A DNA stretch of 38,259 nt from a virus. Of the stretch, positions 15,595 to 20,891 are shown piece after piece. Numbering within the stretch: position 1 is the stretch's first letter; each line of letters opens with the position of its first letter. Under the pieces are notes generated by a model. That model worked only from the letters and a program-made list of their open reading frames with translations. It searched no databases and had not been told where the DNA came from. Position numbers and translations under genes: made by a program. The stretch covers positions 1-38,259 of IMG/VR virus record IMGVR_UViG_3300031576_000175, one strand, 5' to 3'.

Positions 15595-15608
15595 CGATGA
15601 ACGAGAAA
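15580..15608 (+). repeat. 29-bp direct repeat over start codon, copy 2
   Basis: Exact copy of 15317-15345, overlapping the end of the first gene and the start of the second. Confidence 0.85.
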
Positions 15609-15860
15609 TCAAAGACGCTCAAAGGCGAAATCAAACCCAACGGCGTTACCATTACACGACCCTGGAAGGGCGCATGGATGCCCACGCTCGGAATGGAGCT
15701 TGAGTACAAGGGACAGAAATACATCTTGACTGGATACGATAAAGGCCGAGATGATGACACCGGCCCGATTCTGTGGTGGTTGTATCTATGCCCAATCAAG
15801 TCTCACGGCGAGAGAGACGGCGTAGCGCAGACGGTGTTGACCCGTTGCGCGGTAGATTGA
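15597..15860 (+). CDS. Small hypothetical protein (second of the pair)
   Basis: 87 residues from ATG 15597, same ribosome site and first four codons as the gene before it, but then a different sequence. It contains a small beta motif (LEYKGQKYILTGYDKGRDDD) that looks like a KOW/SH3-type or YopX-like phage domain; this is a guess from pattern. It ends about 40 bp before a possible convergent gene. Confidence 0.55.
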   Translation: MNEKSKTLKGEIKPNGVTITRPWKGAWMPTLGMELEYKGQKYILTGYDKGRDDDTGPILWWLYLCPIKSHGERDGVAQTVLTRCAVD

Positions 15861-15879
15861 CCGGGTACGCCCGGAACGG

Positions 15880-15904
15880 AAGCGGCGCGCGGGCGGCCTA
15901 CAGC
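15880..15904 (+). repeat. 25-bp direct repeat, copy 2
   Basis: Exact copy of 15293-15317, just downstream of the second small gene. Confidence 0.8.
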
Positions 15905-16080
15905 ATACGCCAGTCGAGCGGAGTAATTGCACGCACGATTAGCGCAAGTTCCCCCCCCGCCGCCAGAGTCCCCAGGGAGACTGTGGCGGCTTTTGATTCC
16001 AGCGGTACAGAGTTCGCAGAAAAGCCCGAACGCCGAACGCGCCAATCTACGCCCAAGCCAAGCCAGCCACTACAGACCAT
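15898..16080 (-). CDS. Doubtful small ORF after the RusA-like gene
   Basis: 60 residues from ATG 16080, overlapping the RusA-like gene's end by 11 bases. It is the only minus-strand frame that fits the gap between the convergent gene pair. The sequence (VSLGTLAAGGELALIVRAI in its middle) has no recognisable motif. It may be real or chance; the remaining 15861-16069 region shows nothing else. Confidence 0.3.
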   Translation of the reverse strand: MVCSGWLGLGVDWRVRRSGFSANSVPLESKAATVSLGTLAAGGELALIVRAITPLDWRML

Positions 16081-16435
16081 CGGTGCTCAGGCGGAGTCGA
16101 ACCTGCCCGCCAGCCACTGGATTTCCCCGATCCAACATGACCGGCCAGAAACGCCAGTCGTCAATGACAAGCGCATCGGCCACGCCGTCTAGCTGCGCCT
16201 TCAGCATGTAGTGCACGCTGAGAGCGTCCAAATGACGCGCATATGGTGGATAGATGGTGATCGTCAGCGGGATGTCGCCAGGGGGAAACGTGGGGAGCGG
16301 GGAGAGTTGGGAGAGGACGGCCTGACGACCAACCTCTCTATCGTCATGTTCGTGGCCGGTACGGGCGGACAAGGGAACAGTGCGCGCCCGGTTGGGGGAG
16401 AGCGAGACGGGACATGGCAGGATAATCTCAATCAC
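16070..16435 (-). CDS. RusA-like Holliday junction resolvase
   Basis: 121 residues. It starts IEIILPCPVSLSPNRART, like the RusA N-terminus, and has the C-terminal signature LTITIYPPYARHLD followed by LKAQLDGVADALVIDDWRF, where the spaced Asp residues and Lys correspond to the metal-binding and catalytic acids of RusA. RusA nucleases cut four-way and branched DNA in phage recombination, replication or before packaging. It is last in the minus-strand group that starts near 18.3 kb, 33 bp after the jelly-roll protein gene. Length matches the family (about 120 residues). Confidence 0.75.
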   Translation of the reverse strand: MIEIILPCPVSLSPNRARTVPLSARTGHEHDDREVGRQAVLSQLSPLPTFPPGDIPLTITIYPPYARHLDALSVHYMLKAQLDGVADALVIDDWRFWPVMLDRGNPVAGGQVRLRLSTDGL

Positions 16436-16468
16436 CGCTAGGAAGCCTCTGAGAGAGATTTACAGCCG

Positions 16469-17323
16469 CTAATCAGCAGGCAGGTTGCGTATCCTCAGCA
16501 GTTCAGTGAGAATCGCATCCCGGTCAGCCTTGAGGCCGTTCACCACCGCCTCTACCAGCCCGATCCGCACATCGAGCGCGGTGACGAGCGTAGTTAGGAG
16601 CGCTAGCTTATCAGTAGCTACGCCCCCGCCTGGGGGAGGCGTAGGGGGAACGGGCGGCGTCGGCGGCGCATTCAACGCCACGAGCGATGGGCGGCGCAGG
16701 AACGCACCAACGGTATCCACGCCCCACCGCGCCCGGACTTCGAGCGAAACGTCCAGCTGACCGCCCGGATGGATGAATGTGCGCTCGACTGTGCGCCATT
16801 TGCGAAATCCATCATTAGATGGCATCCAGGCTATGGCCTCGTCGGTATCCGTACCAAGAGAAATACGCCACTCCATAGCTCGCGGATCATCAGGCGGAAC
16901 TTTCTGTTGATTGCGCGAGAAATAGACATCGTTAAAAAGCTCAATCGAAAATTTGTAGTCTCCAGCCGGACGCACATCTCTGGTGCCAAGTTCCCACATT
17001 TGAATCCCAAACGCTTTGAACGCATGGTAGACCACAGGCGCATCAGGGGCCAAATATAAATCCAACTCGCTAAGTGGAAGCGCCTCGGTCGCGGTCTGAC
17101 CGTGTACCGCGCCATTGGCCGAGCGAAATGTAAGCTCAGGAGCCAGCCAGGGAGCATTAGCATCCTGTTCCGGAAGACGTGGATGCAGACCCTCGACAAA
17201 TTCAAAATACCAGCCATTCGGGACGCGCATGTTACCGCGCACGACGTTGCCATGAGCCGGGTCGGTAAATGGAGTAGACGTTCCTTTCGTCCAATCTGGG
17301 TTAGCGAGTAAATTGGTAGTCAT
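16469..17323 (-). CDS. Jelly-roll-like protein with Pro linker and C-terminal coil
   Basis: 284 residues, overlapping the previous gene by 4 bases. Residues about 1-215 begin NLLANPDWTKGTSTPF, typical of carbohydrate-binding-like jelly-roll domains, with regular strands ending VSLEVRARWGVDTVGAF. A Pro-rich linker (PPTPPVPPTPPPGGG) leads to a helical C-terminus with hydrophobic heptads (LALLTTLVTALDVRIGLVEA). Context next to holin-like and membrane-coil genes suggests a part in lysis, surface binding or a virion appendage. No muramidase or amidase motif is seen, so it is not called an endolysin. Confidence 0.6.
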   Translation of the reverse strand: MTTNLLANPDWTKGTSTPFTDPAHGNVVRGNMRVPNGWYFEFVEGLHPRLPEQDANAPWLAPELTFRSANGAVHGQTATEALPLSELDLYLAPDAPVVYHAFKAFGIQMWELGTRDVRPAGDYKFSIELFNDVYFSRNQQKVPPDDPRAMEWRISLGTDTDEAIAWMPSNDGFRKWRTVERTFIHPGGQLDVSLEVRARWGVDTVGAFLRRPSLVALNAPPTPPVPPTPPPGGGVATDKLALLTTLVTALDVRIGLVEAVVNGLKADRDAILTELLRIRNLPAD

Positions 17324-17664
17324 CCGATGCTATCCTTTGGCTTCCAGAGCGGTCGTTCGCCGGCAGAAACAATCTGACTGATGAGGACGCGGATACCGGC
17401 CAGGTATTCTTCCTCGCGCACCCGCATCAGATCAAGTTCTTTTTCGAGCCGGGTCGCCTTCGCGTCCGACACGGCCAATTTCTCCTCAAGGTCTTTGACC
17501 CGCATTTCCAGCGGTTCAATGAGCGTTTGATAGGCCTCGCTGATGTCGCGTGCGGCAGAGGCGTCGCCTGCCCGGACCGCGGCCCGTCCATTGCGCCATT
17601 GAATCAGCATACCGCCCAGGGCGACGACGGCCATCACGATTGCGGTCAGTTCGGGCCAGGTCAT
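17320..17664 (-). CDS. Membrane-anchored coiled-coil protein (spanin- or holin-like)
   Basis: 114 residues. One N-terminal membrane helix (LTAIVMAVVALGGMLI, about residues 6-22) is followed by a long charged coil (EMRVKDLEEKLAVSDAKATR, LEKELDLMRVREEEY). That build matches inner-membrane spanins of the Rz type, which link membranes at lysis in diderm hosts, but small phage coil proteins of unknown use look the same. It sits directly before the jelly-roll gene (4-base overlap) and after the holin candidate and a micro-ORF. No partner lipoprotein was found. Confidence 0.55.
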   Translation of the reverse strand: MTWPELTAIVMAVVALGGMLIQWRNGRAAVRAGDASAARDISEAYQTLIEPLEMRVKDLEEKLAVSDAKATRLEKELDLMRVREEEYLAGIRVLISQIVSAGERPLWKPKDSIG

Positions 17665-17703
17665 AGGTGATTGTTGCGCCAGTTGATAACATGATTCAAA
17701 ATC

Positions 17704-17793
17704 TCAACCGACAGGAGAAAGACCAATCCGATTCGCAAATAGCGCCACGTCAACAGCGAACAGGAGCGCGATCCCCGCCGCTTGCCAGTTCAT
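17704..17793 (-). CDS. Small membrane peptide, 29 residues
   Basis: ATG 17793 overlaps the holin-like gene's stop (TGATG). One hydrophobic segment (GIALLFAVDVALFA) spans most of the peptide. Translational coupling and position in the lysis-like group are the only support. It may modulate the holin or have no function. Confidence 0.45.
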   Translation of the reverse strand: MNWQAAGIALLFAVDVALFANRIGLSPVG

Positions 17794-17999
17794 CACTTAC
17801 TTTTGAATGGCGGCAGAGGGCCAGAGTTTGATTCAATCGCCGTGCCGAGAATGTAGGCGACGATGACGTAGACCACGTTGGTGAGCTGGTCTTCAGTGAG
17901 CGGAAAATCGGGCTGATACGCTTTGACTACAACCAGACCAGTGCCAACAGCCGCCGCCCAAAACTTGCGGGATGCGAGTAATGCCTTGAATTTGTCCAC
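17793..17999 (-). CDS. Holin-like small membrane protein
   Basis: 68 residues with AAGGAG upstream. Two hydrophobic segments (FWAAAVGTGLVVVKAY, residues about 14-29; VVYVIVAYILGTAIE, about 43-57) are separated by a polar loop with a Pro (DFPLTEDQLTN), and the tail is basic. This pattern is common in phage holins, which form pores to release the lysin. It is preceded by the first copy of a duplicated structured leader that may hide its ribosome site. Holin function is inferred. Confidence 0.65.
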   Translation of the reverse strand: MDKFKALLASRKFWAAAVGTGLVVVKAYQPDFPLTEDQLTNVVYVIVAYILGTAIESNSGPLPPFKSK

Positions 18000-18003
18000 G
18001 AGA

Positions 18004-18104
18004 TTCTCCTTATTGAAATAGGGGCAGGGGGACGATGAGAGGAGACCGCTTGGCGCGAGGAGGAAACCCGCCCCGCCCTGCCCGATGGGGATAGTCTAGC
18101 ACAA
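18004..18104 (-). promoter_or_regulatory. Structured leader module A upstream of holin-like gene
   Basis: Minus-strand leader homologous to 18305-18421. It begins with TGCTAGACT (possible extended -10), has a closing stem GGGCAGGG/CCCTGCCC, contains TTTCCTCCTCGCGCC and TCTCCT, and ends with AAGGAG just before the holin-like gene. TCTCCT can pair with the AGGAGA ribosome site. Shared blocks between the two copies are GGCGCGAGGAGGAAAC and GTCTAGCACA (plus-strand sense). A cis-acting translation control RNA is inferred. Confidence 0.6.
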
Positions 18105-18130
18105 CATGATGTTATCTCCTGTAATTGGAT

Positions 18131-18167
18131 TGCCCGATTCTAATCACGAGGCGATTAGAATCGGGCA
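18131..18167. repeat. Perfect 15-bp inverted repeat
   Basis: TGCCCGATTCTAATC at 18131-18145 is the exact complement of 18153-18167, with a 7-base loop. There is no U run on either side, so it is not a standard terminator. It lies between the 36-residue ORF and leader module A; it may be an RNA-stabilising hairpin, a terminator of another type or a protein-binding operator. Confidence 0.85.
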
Positions 18168-18188
18168 GGTCCGCAACCAACGAATGGA

Positions 18189-18299
18189 TTATACAGTCTC
18201 GCGCATAAATCGCATGCCGAAAAAGTCCACGCGCTCAGTTGTGCCAACGCGCGAATGCTTGCCGAAATGCCAAGCCAGCCAAAACACGATCTTGAACAT
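18189..18299 (-). CDS. Small protein, 36 residues
   Basis: ATG 18299 lies 8 bases after AAGGAG. The peptide starts hydrophobic and aromatic (FKIVFWLAWHFGKHS) and ends basic (FFGMRFMRE). It is preceded by leader module B, the second copy of the structured leader that also precedes the holin-like gene, which supports its being a real, regulated gene. It may be a small membrane-active peptide. Confidence 0.5.
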   Translation of the reverse strand: MFKIVFWLAWHFGKHSRVGTTERVDFFGMRFMRETV

Positions 18300-18304
18300 A
18301 ATGT

Positions 18305-18421
18305 AATCTCCTTGTCGAATAGGGCAGAACGAGACGGCGAGAGGAGAACGCATCCTGAGCGATAGCCGAAGGCGCGAGGAGGAAACCGCCCCGCCTGCCC
18401 AACTGCGTAGAGTCTAGCACA
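18305..18421 (-). promoter_or_regulatory. Structured leader module B upstream of 36-residue ORF
   Basis: Second copy of the leader at 18004-18104, about 16 bases longer because of an insert matching CCTGAGCGATAGCCGAAGG (18354-18372). It keeps the GGGCAG/CTGCCC closing stem, TTTCCTCCTCGCGCC, the TCTCCT tract that complements the AGGAGA ribosome site, and the TGCTAGACT box. TTGCGC lies 16 bases before TAGACT, giving a possible promoter. Confidence 0.6.
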
Positions 18422-18490
18422 TTTCGGGCAAGGCGCAATTGTGACGGGAGTCATACCCTGGTTAGGCAGGCGGGGTCTGAAAATTGGGTG

Positions 18491-18519
18491 TTGACAAAAG
18501 TAGCAAATAGTGGTAAAAT
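18491..18519 (+). promoter_or_regulatory. Consensus-like early promoter with operator-like repeats
   Basis: TTGACA (18491-18496), 17-base spacer, TAAAAT (18514-18519). The ATG of the next gene is at 18526, exactly where transcription should begin, so the message is probably leaderless. AGTAGCA occurs at 18499-18505 and 18520-18526, 21 bp apart, flanking the -10 box, and could bind the encoded ribbon-helix-helix protein. The 18000-18525 gap otherwise holds the leader modules, inverted repeat and 36-residue ORF. Confidence 0.8.
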
Positions 18520-18525
18520 AGTAGC

Positions 18526-18723
18526 ATGAGACAGAAAAATAGTAAGCGCCCCGTGAAACGAAAAATGTCCGTCAGCCTGGCCGCCGAGGACGAAAAGATT
18601 GTAAATGCTCTCTCGAAAGAGATGGGCTATTACAATTTTTCGCTGGCTCTACGCCAGATTATTCACGAGTGGGCAGTGAAGCGGGGCATGCCATTCCCGC
18701 CAGCGGGGAGCGAATTGAAATGA
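18526..18723 (+). CDS. Ribbon-helix-helix-like regulator, first early gene
   Basis: 65 residues. A basic N-terminus (RQKNSKRPVKRKMS) then a VSLAAEDEKIVNALSKEMGY segment and FSLALRQIIHEWAVKRG give the strand-helix-helix plan of Arc/MetJ-type repressors. It is first in the plus-strand early operon, behind a near-consensus promoter with two 7-bp repeats that may be its own operator. No ribosome site exists before the ATG, consistent with a leaderless transcript. Function as autoregulator is inference. Confidence 0.65.
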   Translation: MRQKNSKRPVKRKMSVSLAAEDEKIVNALSKEMGYYNFSLALRQIIHEWAVKRGMPFPPAGSELK

Positions 18724-18959
18724 CTACCCAAGCCCATCCCGACGTAGTCATTTTCAAAAATGGCTGGATTAGTCCCTGCTCTCCTGCTGGAAACAAGGCC
18801 TGCAAACGCGGCGGTGTCCAGTGTCTCAACGAGGCGGCGGCAATCACATTCGTTCAGGCGCGGAGCCTGACCTATCAGACCGCCGAACAAGCCGCCGCCA
18901 AACGCGACGGACGCAAGGTAGCGACCCTCAGGTCGCAAATGCGATGGGAGGCGAAATGA
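18720..18959 (+). CDS. Small Cys-containing hypothetical protein
   Basis: 79 residues from ATG 18720 (ATGA overlap with the regulator). It has three Cys residues (ISPCSPAGNKACKRGGVQCL) that might hold zinc, then a helical Ala-rich end (TAEQAAAKRDGRK). Not recognised. Coupled to both neighbours by four-base overlaps. Confidence 0.6.
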   Translation: MTTQAHPDVVIFKNGWISPCSPAGNKACKRGGVQCLNEAAAITFVQARSLTYQTAEQAAAKRDGRKVATLRSQMRWEAK

Positions 18960-19147
18960 GCGTCAAACAAAAACCAGTCAGCAGGTGCTACGCCTGCAAA
19001 AGTGAAATCAAGCCGCTCTATCTCCCGTACTACTGGATATCTTTCCGGGGTTACGAGCGGGCGCACTGCTCCGGGACGTGCCGGGCTAAGACGCGGGAGC
19101 GGGCGCGGAAAGAACAGGAAAAGGGTTTACAGGAGATAATGAAATGA
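18956..19147 (+). CDS. Small zinc-ribbon protein
   Basis: 63 residues from ATG 18956 (ATGA overlap). CYACKSEI and, 25 residues later, HCSGTCR give a C-x2-C...C-x3-C type metal site; the C-terminus is a charged helix (RERARKEQEKGLQEI). The end overlaps the next gene by four bases. Probably an early nucleic-acid or host-factor binding protein; no family known. Confidence 0.6.
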   Translation: MSVKQKPVSRCYACKSEIKPLYLPYYWISFRGYERAHCSGTCRAKTRERARKEQEKGLQEIMK

Positions 19148-19404
19148 CACAACAAATGGACACCGCCATCCGAAACCTAATCGTCGCCGCCGACATCGCC
19201 GCCAACCACTGGCGGACGGCCAGCGCGGTTGCGCTCCCGCTGAGGGCGGCAATCAAAGCAGTTGAGGCGGCGCTGGCGGAATTGCCGCCGATAACAGACG
19301 ATGACATAATTCGAATGTTTCCGGTTCGAAGCGCCGACGAACTCGCGGACGTGGCCGACCGCCTGGCCGAGAGCGAGTACTCACGTTCGGAAGGAGCGCA
19401 CTAA
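19144..19404 (+). CDS. Hypothetical helical early protein
   Basis: 86 residues with AGGAGATAATGAA before the ATG. Mostly helical and Ala-rich (LIVAADIAANHWRTASAVAL), with acidic C-terminal half. It overlaps the preceding gene (ATGA) and the following one (TAATG). No recognisable family. The tight overlaps mark it as part of the early operon. Confidence 0.65.
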   Translation: MTQQMDTAIRNLIVAADIAANHWRTASAVALPLRAAIKAVEAALAELPPITDDDIIRMFPVRSADELADVADRLAESEYSRSEGAH

Positions 19405-19550
19405 TGATTCAGCCCATTCCAGACGAAGAGGCCGAGCGCATCGAGTCTGTCGCATATGAGGCATTCTTGCTGATGACGCTGAACGTTGAGCTAAACTCCG
19501 ACGATGCGCTGGAGTTGGCGGAGATGATTGTTGACGGTCTGTTGGCCTAA
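19404..19550 (+). CDS. Small acidic helical protein, 48 residues
   Basis: ATG 19404 overlaps the previous TAA by one base, with AAGGAG upstream. The peptide is strongly acidic (PIPDEEAERIESVAYEAF, LNSDDALELAEM) and predicted helical. Last gene of this early block before a 360-base region without clear genes. Possibly a DNA mimic or host-protein inhibitor; speculative. Confidence 0.55.
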   Translation: MIQPIPDEEAERIESVAYEAFLLMTLNVELNSDDALELAEMIVDGLLA

Positions 19551-19895
19551 CCGGGGCGTGTGGCAAATGCCAATCCGCAACCGCGTTTCAATTTCCGTAT
19601 CCTGCGGCGGAATGCCGAAACAGGATCGCCGCTGTGCCGGGCGGCGGGTTGGCAGATAGCATCGGCTGAGAAGTTGGCGCAGTGTTACCGAAATCAGTCT
19701 ATATAGCTGAGATGGGCAAAGGTACAGCATGGTTGCTGAGTCATGCCACTGTCAGCCAGCCAACAAGTGAGCCAGCTTGAAGTTAGGTTTAGCTGAATTG
19801 CTTACAGGAAAAGGAAAGCCGAGCCGGACGTGTAACTGGCAGTAGGATTTTCCCGCCCGCGTCGCACAGGGCGCGGGCAACCCTAACAACAGAGA
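19551..19895 (+). other. Non-coding region with several strong hairpins
   Basis: No convincing gene on either strand. Perfect short hairpins are present: TGGC/GCCA with AAAT loop (19561-19572), TTCCG/CGGAA (19592-19611), CGCCGC/GCGGCG (19627-19646) and GCCCGCG/CGCGGGC (19855-19878). None is followed by a U run. It may encode a structured RNA or a processed leader of the next gene, which has a strong AGAGAGGAG ribosome site. Confidence 0.45.
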
Positions 19896-19910
19896 GGAGA
19901 TGAAAAACAC

Positions 19911-20141
19911 ATGGAACAAACGATTACACGCGCCGAGCATTTAGCATGGTGCAAAGAGCGGGCGTTAGAATACGCCAACGCCGGAGACTTGACGAGTTCA
20001 ATGGCGTCTATGCTATCCGATCTTCGCAAGCATACTGAAACAGAGAACCATCCCGGCGAAAAACTTTGGGTAATGATGGTGTTGGGTGGCCTACTCAACA
20101 CCAAAGAGGAAGTTATCAAATTCATCAACGGATTCAATTAG
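19911..20141 (+). CDS. Conserved-type phage hypothetical protein
   Basis: 76 residues, ribosome site AGAGAGGAG. I recall similar short proteins, with AEHLAWCKERALEYANAGD, a SMASMLSDLRKH helix and a C-terminal EEVIKFINGFN, as widespread unnamed proteins in tailed phages and prophages. All-helical and soluble. Role unknown. It precedes a Cys-rich micro-protein and the homing endonuclease. Confidence 0.75.
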   Translation: MEQTITRAEHLAWCKERALEYANAGDLTSSMASMLSDLRKHTETENHPGEKLWVMMVLGGLLNTKEEVIKFINGFN

Positions 20142-20162
20142 CGCGGCGCAAGGAGAATGAAA

Positions 20163-20270
20163 ATGTTCAAATTCTTATCGGGCATTTGCTGGCGGTGCGT
20201 GCTGGCGTGGTATGGCTGGCAAACTCACTGCGGCCACTGCCGGTGTTGCAAAGAGCATAAGGGAAAATAA
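20163..20270 (+). CDS. Cys-rich micro-protein, 35 residues
   Basis: The ATG at 20163 is 7 bases after AAGGAG; an ATG at 20157 is too close to the ribosome site. The peptide has six Cys and two His close together (GICWRCVLAWYG then THCGHCRCCKEHK), suggesting one or two metal sites. Stop is 4 bases before the endonuclease ATG. Too short for family assignment, but the good ribosome site and composition argue against chance. Confidence 0.55.
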   Translation: MFKFLSGICWRCVLAWYGWQTHCGHCRCCKEHKGK

Positions 20271-20274
20271 TAAC

Positions 20275-20724
20275 ATGTCAGAGCCTACCGAGATAGATTT
20301 GAGTTATCTGGCTGGATTCTTTGACGGAGAGGGTTGCATTGACACGACTCGTCGTTCGTTAAGAGTTACCCTTACTAATATTCAAACTAAAGTCCTTGAG
20401 ATTAGTCAAAGATTTTGGGGAGGGAGTATTCAATCAATTGGTAAAGCAACTAAGGCCCGCGCTTGGCAATTGCATGGCAAAGACGCCGTTGCCTTCCTAA
20501 AAGATATTGTGCCCTATCTACACATCAAACATGCTCAAGCGATATTAGCAATAGAATTGAATAGTAGAGGGAATTTACGACACTTACAAACATTGGATAC
20601 GCCTACTAATATCCTTGAGGAGGAAAAATCTTATAGAGATTGGCTAAAATACAAAATGAGGTATCTTCGGGGAAGAGGCACAAAGACGCGAGAAATTCCA
20701 TCCCGACAACATCATGGCGCGTAG
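20275..20724 (+). CDS. LAGLIDADG homing endonuclease
   Basis: 149 residues from ATG 20275. One motif, YLAGFFDGEGCI (about residues 11-22), is the LAGLIDADG helix with its catalytic acid; the following RVTLTNIQTKVLEISQRFWG and the second half fit the alpha-beta fold. One-motif enzymes act as homodimers cutting long asymmetric DNA sites. The last nine bases overlap a tRNA-like element, so the gene is inserted exactly against it. A selfish insertion is likely; its lower GC and AT-rich codons set it apart from neighbours. Confidence 0.85.
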   Translation: MSEPTEIDLSYLAGFFDGEGCIDTTRRSLRVTLTNIQTKVLEISQRFWGGSIQSIGKATKARAWQLHGKDAVAFLKDIVPYLHIKHAQAILAIELNSRGNLRHLQTLDTPTNILEEEKSYRDWLKYKMRYLRGRGTKTREIPSRQHHGA

Positions 20725-20790
20725 GCCGCCGAAAGGCTGAGCAGGGTCGGCCTGCCCCACGCCCTCCGAGTTCGAATCTCGGACGCGCCA
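20716..20790 (+). tRNA. tRNA-like element, anticodon uncertain
   Basis: GGCGCGT (20716-20722) pairs perfectly with ACGCGCC (20783-20789), followed by A. The T arm is perfect: CCGAG, TTCGAAT loop, CTCGG. The D arm is short (GCC/GGC) and the anticodon arm is poor (GCAG/CTGC around a 7-base loop without U33), with a long variable part. It may be a degenerate or unusual tRNA, a tRNA-like RNA, or an attP-type copy of a host tRNA end. No CCA is encoded. Confidence 0.5.
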
Positions 20791-20891
20791 CTAAAAGCTG
20801 AAGGAGCAACAGGCTCGGTAATCGGCCCGGCCAGCCAGAGCGCGAACGCGGCGCGCGTAGACCGCGAAACATTGGCGCAGAGGAGACAACT

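Noticed and set aside
15773-16192. 139-codon plus-strand frame
   Set aside because: Overlaps the RusA-like gene and the end of a small gene; composition (Ser/Arg/Pro) looks like an antisense shadow.
16469-17323. Endolysin call for the 284-residue protein
   Set aside because: No catalytic motif of any known cell-wall hydrolase is visible; only the neighbourhood suggests lysis.
18094-18110. Tiny frames ATG-TTG-TGC-TAG and ATG-TGC-TAG at the head of the two leader modules
   Set aside because: Suggestive of minimal leader peptides, but only one has a ribosome site and the TGCTAG box may be part of a promoter instead.
20716-20790. attP site next to an integrase
   Set aside because: No integrase or excisionase gene was found in the window, so temperate integration is not supported.
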